Source of the DNA: Selaginella tamariscina
Taxonomy: Eukaryota > Streptophyta > Lycopodiopsida > Selaginellales > Selaginellaceae
Assembly (NCBI GenBank): GCA_003024785.1
Contig: PUQB01000251.1
Span: forward strand, 287,261-351,260
Direction: 5' to 3'
DNA length: 64,000 bases
Shown here piece by piece: positions 20,637 to 31,686 of the stretch; position 1 is the stretch's first letter, and every line of letters begins with the position of its first letter. Both the position numbers and the translations under genes were made by a program. The notes beneath the pieces were generated by a model that searched no databases, had not been told where the DNA came from, and saw nothing but the letters and a program-made list of their open reading frames with translations.

Positions 20637-20829
20637 AGCCGATGTGATTTGTACATTTGAGAACGGTGTTGGTGGCCTCAGAGTCCGTGGACTATGGGGA
20701 TGCCATTGATCGTTCTTATCAGCAGAATGTAGACTGGGTTTATGTCACTGATGACAATCTTCACCATAGCCAGCTACTTTTCTGGAGAGTTAAACTACAT
20801 CAAAAATAATAAATTTCAGTGCTAAGTAG
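20637..20829 (+). pseudogene. C-terminal fragment of a second spherulin-4-like gene
   Basis: The translation begins VADVIC.FENGVGGL, matching the 3.3-kb gene. It then loses frame and about 25 codons, and resumes with SYQQNVDWVYVTDDN and IASYFSGELNYIKNN before a TAA-type stop near 20826. All blocks are in the same order as the C-terminal third of the intact homologue. It lies on the opposite strand, with the 14.5-kb transposon between the two. Two frame breaks and the lost N-terminal two thirds make it a clear pseudogene. Confidence 0.85.
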
Positions 20830-21540
20830 TGTAATGCAGAACTAATAATAAAATATACATGGAAGGAGGTGAATCCAAAATGCTGAGTGGTGAGAGCAAC
20901 AATACTTCTTTCTGAAAAATAAAAAGCATTAAATAAAACAAAAGTAAAGGGATCCTCCCTGTACTTTTGTTTTTCAAAATGTTTTGTTGCTTTTTGTAGA
21001 TGTGGTAAGGAGTTGGAGCTAATTAATCCTTTAAGAGCATCTAAAGTTATACATGAGGTAAAATGCCAACTTAAAATTAAATGCTTGCAGTTTATAATCA
21101 AAGTGTGTATTGACTCTCGAGACTAGTTTTTTGTTTTCTGTTTTTGATTGTTTTCTATGGGAATCGATGAGCAGTCCAACTTTCAGCAGTCAAGCCATTT
21201 GACTACTAGTTCAACGTCAAATATGGAATATCCGGTCTAGTCGTATGTAGTCAACCTTAGTCTTGACACTCGTGCACTGGATCAGACTTATTATTACTGT
21301 GAATCCAATGTTTCTCCAACAAACCTGGAATTTGATCAAGGAGATTTGGAGCAACAGAGCTAGGAAAGTTTCAAAGGCACAGGAAGCTTGTCGATTCAGA
21401 TGAAACTATTAAATAAAAAACCCCCTCCGGAACGGAGATGGCCTTGAACCTTAAAAAAAGGGTGAATCTGAGCGGCTGCTACATGGGCGGGGCAAAAGTT
21501 TAAATGGCGTTGTTGAAACATGATCTCCATTCCTGCTTCA
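20830..21540. other. Intergenic, no gene seen
   Basis: No coding pattern beyond short chance frames; an AATAAAA at about 20848 could be the poly(A) site of the fragment before it. Confidence 0.4.
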
Positions 21541-21593
21541 CAGACATGAAGAAGAGGTCCTAACTTGCGAGCATTCGACCGAGATTATTCAGC

Positions 21594-21856
21594 ATGTCTC
21601 GGAGTTGGTTGCCGAGTGGCAAATTGATCGACACTCACAGGTTCGTGGATTACAAGCAGGACTTCGTGTTCCTGAGCAGAAATGCGAGTGCCGGAAGTCC
21701 TGTTCAAGATGCCACGACCACCCTGACCCGATCATGGGTGTGTGCTAAGGCTACAACGAGCTGAGGAAGAAGGCAGAGAAGGAACTATCAAGTTTTGTCC
21801 CAGGTGATTGTTTCAAGGTGGTCAAGGGGAAGCGTTCTTCCCAACCTCGTAAAAAA
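21594..21856 (+). pseudogene. Unidentified coding relic
   Basis: GC content rises above its surroundings. Two frames look protein-like: MSRSWLPSGKLIDTHRFVDY from 21594, ending at a TGA near 21763, and an overlapping frame near 21750-21850 giving ELRKKAEKELSSFVPGDCFK. I do not recognise the family. It may be a broken exon of a host gene. Function unknown. Confidence 0.3.
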
Positions 21857-21869
21857 AGACTCCAAATAT

Positions 21870-24800
21870 ATTGTTGCCAGTGGTTCTAATTTGTGAATAC
21901 AGTTTGTACATACAATGTAATAGTGAGATATTATTAAATCTCTAGCATTCCAGTGGTTTTACTTACAAAAAACTACAAAGTAGTCATCTGGCTGGCAATA
22001 ATATCATGTATAAGAATGTAATAAATAAGGGCTTAGTTTGTAACCTTAAAAATAATAATTTAATACCATGTGGTATTTCTTCATGATATATCCTACATGT
22101 CTTTGTGCATGGTCATTTTCCATTTTCCCACCTCAATATATAATTTATGGGATCCCATGCAGTATGGTGCTAACATCCATCTTTATGCCACTAATGCTTT
22201 AAGGTATATGTCATGGCCTATATTTCGGTTTATGTTAAGTTCTTTCATATAGATGCAATTTTGTTTGTGATTCTGTTGCCATCAGGCTTGAAGCAACCAT
22301 TCCTCCTTGAACTCACCATTTTTCAGTATTTTATTTGCGAAGCTACCCATCAATTTTACCACATCATTCCACTAGCCCAATCATTTGCTTTTCCTAGTTT
22401 TTTTTTTATGGATTCTCTTATTGCTTGTTTGGCTTGTATATAGAAGCTTTTAAAAGTTAAAAAAGCTGTGTAAATATAGTGTATATACAATCGTATATAT
22501 TATCTATATATGCCCTTTCATGCATTGATCAATTAATCATGCAATTTGTTTGAATGCACCATCCTCGACGTTCGTGATGGTGAGGTTCAAACTACAAGTG
22601 TGTACTTACAATAGTCAATATTTTTGTTAATATAAGAAAACTACAATTTAATGTCTTTTAAAATAGAAGACCCTCAATATAATAATGTGTATGTGTGTGT
22701 GTTCAGTGTGTAAAATTATATCTACATACATAATCATTGTCAAAGTTTTAACTTAGAGGGTTAACAAGTGGTCGCCAAGTGGTCTTTCGGTTTCAATTCC
22801 TTAGGTGAGCAACGCTAAGTCTTCCAAGATGACCCCAAGAGTCTGACTCAGATGCCTAGTTAAACAGAAGACTTAAAGTTCTACCCTAAGACCATCTCGA
22901 ACCCTAGAGGATATCTCGAGTAAACTTTAGGATCCATCCTAGTTAGGCTCATGTTCTAACCCCACAAAGGGCGCTCCATGCTACCAAAAACCCTAGATAA
23001 ACCAAAATTTCAAAATGATACTGCCAAAACCCTAAATGAACTACACCAATTTTGGGTTCTACATGCTCTCATGACAGAGCTAAAGCATCATCACTTACCC
23101 CTTAAGGAATCACCCTCATCCGAGAGTACAACCCCATTAGGGTACCCTGAACCACGACTAACCCCTAAGGATTTGAGTGGCCAAGTCATACTCTAGACCT
23201 AGGGCTAGTTAGGACAAGTGTGCGCCGTAGGTGGACACGAGTGTTTTGCTAAGTAAAATCCTTAAGGTTAGGCTTGGATAACTCTAAGTACATTAACCTT
23301 ACGAGTGCCTTGCAAAAGGGCTCATGTTAACAAGTTTAGGTTGTTCAACCCCTGGTTTCTAAGGAGAACACTCCCCTAGCCAAATGTGCCAAAGCACATC
23401 TAGTTACGAACCTAAGCTCCCTTAAGCGGATGCTCAAGGCTAACACCCTAGTGTGAACACAAACATGCATGTTTGCTAAAGTATCAAACCCCCTGCAACA
23501 AATCCATGACAACCCCAAAAGGCGTGTCCGGGTGTTGTATCATATGACGTCTAGCATACTGTCACATCTCTATATGACACTGCCTTTCACGATGTGGATT
23601 ATCATGCCATAACCCTTAGATTCAAGAGTTACACCAAGTACCACAAACATGACTCTTAAATGCCAACTCTAGAACCCCTTAGTAAACCCTTAGGATAGTT
23701 GGGTAATGTGAACATGTCAAACAAGATCCCACACCCACAGTTGGACAAGGACATGAATGTACCTTGCTTGGCCATGAGTGCTACACCTAGCTTGACATGG
23801 AGGAGGACAAGCTTCAACCTCTGCCTCTTAGAACATGCATTCTGACAAGACCTCCCAGGCATGACGTTTAAGGGTAAGCTACCCTGAAGGTGGGACATAC
23901 CCCTATCATTTAAAAGTTAGGGTGGCACAATAAAGGGTTGTACCTAACGACATAAGTTAAAGCTTGCACCAACAAAAAGAGCAACGAACTTAATCATGAA
24001 CCCATGAGCTCTCCTATATGTACTACTAAATAATGTGACAGATGTTTTCTTATTTACATAAGTGGGCTGGCTCTCAAGAGAATATACTTGGTGAGTTAAT
24101 TAATGACCCATTAACCCATAAATCCTAACCTGAGGGTTTAGGGCAACCGTAGAGTTAGGTCAACCCTAAGGGTGTTTATACCCCAAACTCACCAGAACCA
24201 TCCAAAAACTTAACTGGGACATGAAAAACCATGGTAATAGTTTTCTAAATGGAAGTGCTAGCTTCGCTCAATGTTTTTTGCAAATACCTGACCACCTAAA
24301 TATTAATTTATTAATTTATTAGTTTATTAATGTTCATGCATTAAAGTTATTAATGTTAATTTATTAGTTTATTAATGTTCATGCATTAAAGTTTCGTACT
24401 ATCATTACATGTGCTTCCACTACCCATGTAGCCACCAATTCACCCAAGTCATTGAATAGAGAGGCTTGGGTTCTTCTCCACTTTGGTTGGAAGTAACACA
24501 CACCTAATATTACATCGTGACTTTAGTACCCTTTGATTCTTTGTCTTAGAGGGTATCTTATCCATTGCCTAAAGTGAAACTAAGGCCTGCTATGCTATCT
24601 CTAATGTAGATAGTTACTCCTTCATTCCCTCTTCTCAGTGACTTAGGGAACTAATGCCATGTGGAGTACAAAGTTCGTCCACCATATTTTGGGAACCTTA
24701 TCTCTTGGTATCCCATGTTTTTACAATACACATAATGTTATATTCACTAAATCTGAAAAGTCTAAGTCCTGTTCGCCACAGGAATTGTCTAATGTTCTAA

Positions 24801-26115
24801 TATGCTACCCTTACACTATCTTGCTTGCCATATTCCACTCATTTCCGACCATTGAAGTTCTCATGGCTTATTGTGGAGTTCTTTGCTCTCTTGATGCGCT
24901 CATTGCTCCATTTTCAAGGGAATGTTTAGATTTGTTTGCATTTTAAGTTTTGTTTGTTATTAAGATCTAAAGGTTTATGTATTGGGCTTCCATGTTTAGT
25001 CTAAGGTGGATCTAGTTGCATATTGTGGGTGATTTCTAATGCATTTGACATTAGGAAAGAGTTTGACATGGAATTTGGATGACATGCCTTTTGAAGGCAT
25101 CCCTCATAACTGGAGCCACTGGTTTATATCATGTGGCAAGTTTGAACTAAGAGCTTTAGCACAATGGTTGGCATGGTGTTTCTCCTTGTATCATTTTTTG
25201 CTTTTGCTTGTAAGTTCAACTATCTATGTAGATTTCGTGTGTATTGTGTGTTATGTATATGTTTATCAACATAAATTGCATTGCGTTGATATTTAATATA
25301 AAATATGCAATTTATATGCTAAGACAGCAAGAGTAAGTATCTCTTGTAAACATCTCTCAAGCTTTGATATTGGTTGGTTCATTCCCATTCCCTTGGTTGC
25401 TCACACTTGGTCCTTTGTACCTTGTTGAGTCGTTTCCCTACTAGGTCCTAGATGATTGGATTCCATGGATACATGAGAGTTCTTCATGATGAGTGGGTGT
25501 TTTGAAGTGTATCCATGGTGTCACACAAATGGGAGTTACCCTTTTGTTCGCTAGCCTAGGTGATGCAAAGCAATTCAAACAACTCTAAGTACTTAAGTGG
25601 GTGTTGGTGCTTTCCATTATCTCCTTGATTGGAATAGATGGCTCGGACAACAATTGCATCTCATTCCCTTTAAGGGTTGTGAGTGAAATATAGTCTTATG
25701 ACAATTGTGCTCTTGTTTGCCGAATCCTAGTCCAAACTTTATGTGGTTGGCTTGCCCCACCATGTCAATATTCTGATGGTCACCACATCTACCATATCTT
25801 GGATATGTTTCACATGGGAGAGTCCTTTTTTTCATTGCCTAGAGCCTTGTTGCTTGCTCCATCGTTGTACCTTGCTAGCCTTGTTCCTAGTTTGTTCCCA
25901 TAACCTCTTAGGTGGTTCACTATTATTCTCCACACTGGCTCATTTTTACACTTATGTTTGTCTCTACTAAGGTTTGTGGCTTTGTTGGTTGCTCCTTTAT
26001 CTTGCGGTTCTTACTTCTTGATGGCATGCCTTACTTGTCTCTTTTTGTTCTTGGTGGCATGCCTTTACTTGTCTCTTTGTTGTTGTGATGATGTTACTCA
26101 TTGTCACAACCTTTC
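21870..26115. other. Repeat-like non-coding DNA, no gene seen
   Basis: AT-rich up to about 22740 with a (GT)n tract near 22688-22705. A long stretch with mixed composition, short words such as AACCCTA, and no coding frame of note follows. A short tandem duplication lies at 24300-24395. It may be decayed retrotransposon DNA, but no LTR, primer site or protein motif was found. Confidence 0.4.
24300..24395 (+). repeat. Short tandem duplication
   Basis: TTAGTTTATTAATGTTCATG followed by CATTAAAGTT occurs twice, about 49 bases apart. Confidence 0.7.
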
Positions 26116-28515
26116 CCTCTTTAGGCAAAGGGCCAATTGGTGTTTATGAGAGGGCCCCTGGTCACGATAACACTATAACACTCTCCACCCATTTGAGAAA
26201 GTGGATGCCCTCATCCACAGATCAAGGGGTTGTTTACTATGCCTTCCTCTAGAAGGTGCAATCATAGGTGTTTCTTGGTCCTTTGCCTAGAAAGGCCCCT
26301 GGTCATGATGACACTATGACACTTCCACCCATTTGAGAAAGTGAATGCCCTCATCCATAAACTCAAGGAGTTGCTATTATGCCTTCCTCCAGAAGGTGCA
26401 ATCAGAGGCGTTTCTACTCATGCCTTCCTCTTAGAAGGTGCAACTAGAGGCATTCTACTCATGCCCTTCCTCCTGGAAGGTGCAACTAGAGGCATTTTTA
26501 CTCACGCTTTGACTCGCACTCAGCTCAGAGGCAATCCCCACATTGTGGGACCGCTTGGCTGTACTCACAATCACATGTCAATTGGGCCAGATGCCTTCCT
26601 CCAGAAGGTGCAATTAGAGGCGTTTCTACTCATGCCCTTCCTCCTAGAAGGTGCAACCAGAGGCATTCTACTCACGCTTGACTCGAACCCAGCTTAGAGG
26701 CAATACCCACATTGTGGGACCGCTTGGCTGTACTCACATCACATGTCAATTGGGCCAGAGGCGACAGAACCGCTTGTCTACACATATGATCGAGGGGTTT
26801 AGTTAAGCAAGGCAAGGTGATCGAGGGGTTTAGTTAGGCGCACTGTGGGACCGCTTGGCTGTACTCACATGTCAATTGGGCCAGAGGCGATCACAGAGCC
26901 ACTTGTCTTCACATGTCAATCGGGCCAGAAGCGAACACAGAGGCGATCACAGAGCCACTTGTCTTCACATGTCAATCGGGCCAGAAGCGAACACAGAGGC
27001 GATCACAGAGCCACTTGTCTTCACATGTCAATCGCGGCCAGAAGCGAACACAGAGGCGATCACAGGCCACTTGTCTTCACATGTCGATCGGCCAGAGGCG
27101 AACACATAACCGCTTGTTTACACATGTGATCGAGGGGTTTAGTTAAGCAAGGCAAGGTGATCGAGGGGTGGTGATCACATAACCGCTTGTCTACACATGT
27201 GATCGAGGGGTTTAGTTAGGCAGGCAAGGTGATCGAGGGGTTTAGTTAGGCGCACTGTGGGACCGCTTGGCTGTGATCGAGGGGTTTAGTTAGGCGCACT
27301 TGGGACCACTTGGCTTGTACTCACATCACATGTCAATTGGGCCAAAGGCGATCATAGAGCCACTTGTCTTCACATGTCAATCAGGCCAAAGGCGAACACA
27401 GAACCGCTTGTTTACACATGTGATCGAGGGGTTTAGTTAGGCAAGGCAAGGTGATCGAGGGGTGGCGATCATAGAACCGCTTGTCTACACATGTGATCGA
27501 GGGTTTAGTTAGGCAAGGCAGGTGATCGAGGGGTTTAGTTAGGCGCACTGTGGGACTACTTGGCTATCTCACATCACATGTCAATTGGGCCAGAGGCAAT
27601 CACAGAGCCGCTTGTCTTCACATGTCAATCGGGCCAGAGGCGAACACAGAACCGCTTGTCTACACGTGATCGAGGGGTTTTAGTTAGGCAAGGCCAGAGG
27701 CAATCACAGAGCCGCTTGTGGGACTACTTGGCTGTACTCACATCACATGTCAATTGGGCCAGAGGCAATCACAGAGCCGCTTGTCTTCACATGTCAATCG
27801 GGCCAGAGGTGATCACAGAACCACTTATCTATACATGTTGATCGAGGGGTTTAGTTAGGCGAGGGCAATCACAAAACCACTTATCTATACATGTGATCGA
27901 GGGGTTTAGTTAGGCAAGGCAAGTGCACCAACCTATACATGTGATCGAGGGGTTTATTAGGCAAGGCAAGTGCACCAACCTATACATGTGATCGAGGGGT
28001 TTAGTTAGGCAAGGCAAGTGCACCAACCTTAATGACATGAGGGTTACTCAAGTTCATTCCCTGATGAGAATTGAACTCGGTATCTATACATGTGATCGAG
28101 GGGTTTAGTTAGGCAAGGCAATCACAAAACCACTTATCTATACATGTGATCGAGGGGTTTAGTTAGGCAAGGCAAGTACACCAACCTTAATGACATGAGG
28201 GTTACTCAAGTTCATTCCCTGATGAGAATTGAACTCAGGGTTACTCAAGTTCATTCCCTGATGATAATTGAACTCGGGGTTTAGTTAGGCAAGACAAGTG
28301 CTCCAACCTTAATGACATGAGCTTTACTCAAGTTCATTCCCTGATGAAAATTGAACCAACCTTAATGACATGAGCTTTACTTAAGTTCATTCCCTGATGA
28401 AAATTGAACTCGGGACCGCTCTAATGCCAAATGTCAGACACTTTTTGTTTCCCCTTATGCCAACTAGGCAAAGGGCCAATTGATATTTATGAGAGGGCCC
28501 CTGGTCATGATGATT
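26116..28515. repeat. Complex minisatellite of several interleaved repeat types
   Basis: The array starts and ends with copies of AGGCAAAGGGCCAATTG followed by TTTATGAGAGGGCCCCTGGT (26123-26164 and 28467-28508). Inside are at least four themes. CCTTCCTCCAGAAGGTGCAA (26230-26660) comes first. CACATGTCAATTGGGCCAGA with AGCCACTTGTCTTCACATGT spans about 26570-27820. GTGATCGAGGGGTTTAGTTA with GGCAAGGCAAG spans about 26790-28160. GAGGGTTACTCAAGTTCATT with GATGAGAATTGAACTCGG spans about 28020-28420. The last looks tRNA-derived (GAGTTCAATTCTC resembles a B box). Open frames across the array are by-products of the repeats. Confidence 0.8.
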
Positions 28516-28962
28516 CAGTTACGCTTGAGTCTTTTTGTCCACATATGCCACATATCCCACATTATTTACCCAGGTAGTCAACCCACCAAGTTAGAACTAT
28601 GACACTCATGCCGGGAGCGAGACAGACTTGTTGTAATTGTGCCTCTTGTGGGTTGCATGTCCATGTCTAGGAGGTTGCTTGTGTTACCAAGGTCCAATGT
28701 TCTCATTGGACCAAAGCTCAATATGAATCCATGAAGGTCTTAGTGCTTGATTTGCATTGTTGCTTGTGTGATCATTAGTTTCCAAGCTGCTTCTATTGTC
28801 TTGCATTGTGGTGTTGCATATAGTGGGTTGGCTTCCTCTCCCTCTGAGTGTGTTGTGAGGTTGTTGTCCAACAAGATATACTCAGTTGGGGTGTTTTTGA
28901 CTGGGGTTGAATTTTTCTTTCTCCTTGTTATCTTTATCTTTTGCATGTTATACACTTCACAT
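28516..28962. other. Intergenic, no gene seen
   Basis: The short open frames here lack any recognisable motif. It is the left flank of the Ty3/gypsy insertion. Confidence 0.45.
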
Positions 28963-29572
28963 TGTTAACCCGTAATTTCTACCCTCAGTATATCGATAGG
29001 ATTGACATCGATAAACTCGTACTAAGGGTCTACCAGATTGAGTTGAGGACGTAATCAAACATCAGAAAGTCAGGGAAAGGGTAAGGATGGCTAAGGTGTA
29101 TAGCAGGTAGCAGTGCTATGGATCCCGTCACAGTACTAGAAAATAAGAACAGTATACTACATCACAGAAATATGAGTAAGAGATAAACGTATTGAGAGAG
29201 AAAGGAACTTATATTATGTCCGCTCACGGCACATAGTACAAAACAACAGTATACTCGGGATGCCCTTCTAGTCCTAATCTGGTCTATTTATACCCGTACT
29301 CTAGATCCCGTACTAGCAGTTATCACAACTACCTCCTAGCCTTATCCGTTCAGTTATTGTAACTCCTTCTTATCCTTATTCATAAATGCCGTACTCCGCT
29401 GCTATCGTATTGCGGTGACGCCCCGTATTGCGGTGGTGTGCATCAGTAACTTGTACTCCGATATATCCTTTTCACTCTCGATTTTCCACAATATATATGT
29501 TTTGATATTTTCCCAATATATTGCCCATGAAATAATAAGAAATTCTACTAATGTCTAACTATGCTCCTAACA
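28963..29572 (-). repeat. 3' LTR of the Ty3/gypsy element
   Basis: Plus-strand ends TGTTAACCCG...GCTCCTAACA match those of 37518-38115. The minus-strand polypurine tract lies just inside, at about 29573-29585. Confidence 0.92.
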
Positions 29573-29585
29573 TCCCCCCAAACTA
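29573..29585 (-). other. Polypurine tract of the Ty3/gypsy element
   Basis: The minus strand reads AGTTTGGGGGGA directly before the 3' LTR start, the expected plus-strand primer for reverse transcription. Confidence 0.75.
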
Positions 29586-29612
29586 GAAGTGTTGCATCAC
29601 CCCGATGCAACC

Positions 29613-31371
29613 TTACGATGTGCCCGCATGTGCGCACATAGAACTGATGAAGCTCTTTAACTTTAGATTCTCTTCATGCAACTTCCGTACTTCGTCCGCG
29701 TCATCCGATGTTGGTGTTGCTGCCGGGTTGAAATCACTGATCTTCTCATGGATACGACGGACTTGATCAACTAGTGTATGCACTATGTCCATAAGTACCT
29801 TGTTTTGATCGTACAATCGGCGTATGATATTCGACTGCTCCAAATACTGCTTGTCAAGCGTGTTGCAACGATCATGAAGCTGCTGACTAAAAGTAGCTTC
29901 TGCGCGTTGGAGTGCTATCTGTTGCGTAATACCCTCAAAGACACTACGAAGATGAGAAAGCTGACCTTCTACAGTTGTATCCTGCGGTGGGTCTTGTGGT
30001 GGGAGTCCGGGTGAAGTTGTCTGGTCACGAGTGCGCTTGGAACTCCTAGAGATATCGCGCTCCTGTCGATCCGAAGTGTGATGACCCATCTGTTGTATCG
30101 GTGAATAGGGCTGTTGCGGGTGCTCTTCTTTATCGTAATCATTGTTGTTCTTGGCAGATAGTCCAGGTGTCGTTCTGCCGAATCCGATTCTTGTCCTCAA
30201 TGTCGTACGTGGACTCCCATACATGATGCGCTGGAGGTTCTACCTGAGGAGGTATGACATGAGTAAATTGACCTGCCGTACTTTGATGGTGTACCGATGG
30301 TGGCGATGGAACTACAGGAGGATCCGTACTGGTGAATGGCACAGAATCCTCACACTCCATGGGTTGTGTGAAAGTCGGTCTGTAGCCGTATTGTGGTCTG
30401 GTAGCACTGTACCATCGCCTATCGTATGTGGTACAGAAGTTGATGCTGTCGGCTTATTTCGCATTCTCCGTTGATCTCCTCGTGGTGCAATACTTGATCA
30501 TCACCTTCGTCCTCGTCCAAAAACTGTATTACGATCTCGGGCTCCTTTTTTTGTGGCTCCTCTAGCTTCTTCGATTGCGTACGTTGTCGCTTCTTTGCCT
30601 TTGTTGGTAGTGGCGCATCCAAATTACGGACATCAAACACATTATCAGGATATTGATTCATTAGACCTAACCAAAAACCTATTCGCGACGTAATTACCGG
30701 TGTACTTGCAGGTGCTAAGTCCGCATACGTAATGTTGAGACTTGTAAGAATATGATGTAGCACTAGAAATACCGTCGTTTCCTTGTCCTTGCTTTTCGGG
30801 TTGTGCAACGTGTTCAACTCCCGTAGTAGCCCTACTACGACTAGTTCTCCCCAATTCGGTGTCTATCCTTGCTCAGATTGGTGATAAATATACCCGATTT
30901 CCTTGTTGAATCCTGCTGGCGTTTTGTAGAAAGCAAAGGCAGTTGTAATAGCCTTAATTCGTCCCTTATGCGGTTCTCGCAGGATTGATGTTGGTGACTT
31001 GAGGGGTCAGATCATAAGAAATATCTGGTTCTGGAAATTGAAACAGATTGCGAATGAGCTTACTGAAAACGCAAATGCTCCACCCTGTAGTTGCAAAGCC
31101 TTGTATTGTGGTAGATACGCCTTAATCGCCTGATTGACTAATGTTCCCCTTGTTGGTCCAATCGCTTATGCACGAATATTTCGAAATATCGCTCCAGTTG
31201 CATCCTCTCGATCCATTCACGAATATCCGAAATCAATGTGGGTGCTGGACAAACAATCCGATAGAGCACTAGCGCAAGTGGAATTGAAATTGCTGGCTTC
31301 GATTGGGACTCCGCATTGACCCCTGTTGCCGAAGTGCTTGTCGTATCTGTATACTCATCCATGGATTCCAT
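29613..31371 (-). pseudogene. Extra 3' open region of the Ty3/gypsy element, product unknown
   Basis: Between pol and the 3' LTR a coding-like stretch on the minus strand starts about 31371 (MESMDEYTDTTSTSATGVNA). It passes through several frames and ends at 29613. The middle is Lys/Glu-rich (TKAKKRQRTQSKKLEEPQKK). The last 200 residues include a likely coiled coil (QYLEQSNIIRRLYDQNKVLM). No membrane segment or known domain is visible, so an envelope role is not supported although the position is that of env-like genes in Athila elements. A capsid accessory or regulatory protein is as likely. Confidence 0.5.
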
Positions 31372-31686
31372 ATGCGCCCTTGAAATAGAAGAAGAAAAAG
31401 AAGAAAGAAAAGAAAAATTCGAAGTTGGAAATGATGAAGAAGAAACTAAGGAAGAATTTTGAAACCCTAATGAGTGTTGGCGGCGGCTGAGTACCCTTAA
31501 CTTATACTCCGAGAATTTATGGTTTGTCAGTTTTTGTGCAGCTGTCCACGTGTCAAAATCGGATTGGTTGTGTGTATAATTTCCTTGGTTTTCGATAGAT
31601 TTGACAGGAAATATCTCATCATTGGATTTTGCATTCCTTAGACTTGTCGCTTTCTTGGATTCTGTCCTTCGCTCGTGTGACTTATC

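Noticed and set aside
26341..27841. Open frames of 77-118 codons across the minisatellite (for example repeated SHLSSHVNRARSEHRG-type peptides)
   Set aside because: All three plus frames are open because the repeat units lack stops; the peptides are direct translations of the repeat with no codon bias or start context.
28240..28440. Primer binding site of an LTR element (minus strand TGGCATTAGAGCGG)
   Set aside because: No LTR end (TG...CA) adjoins it and no gag/pol is near; it is more likely part of the tRNA-derived repeat unit.
29613..31371. Envelope gene in the Ty3/gypsy element
   Set aside because: The position fits but no signal peptide, transmembrane segment or cleavage site is visible, so only an unknown extra coding region is reported.
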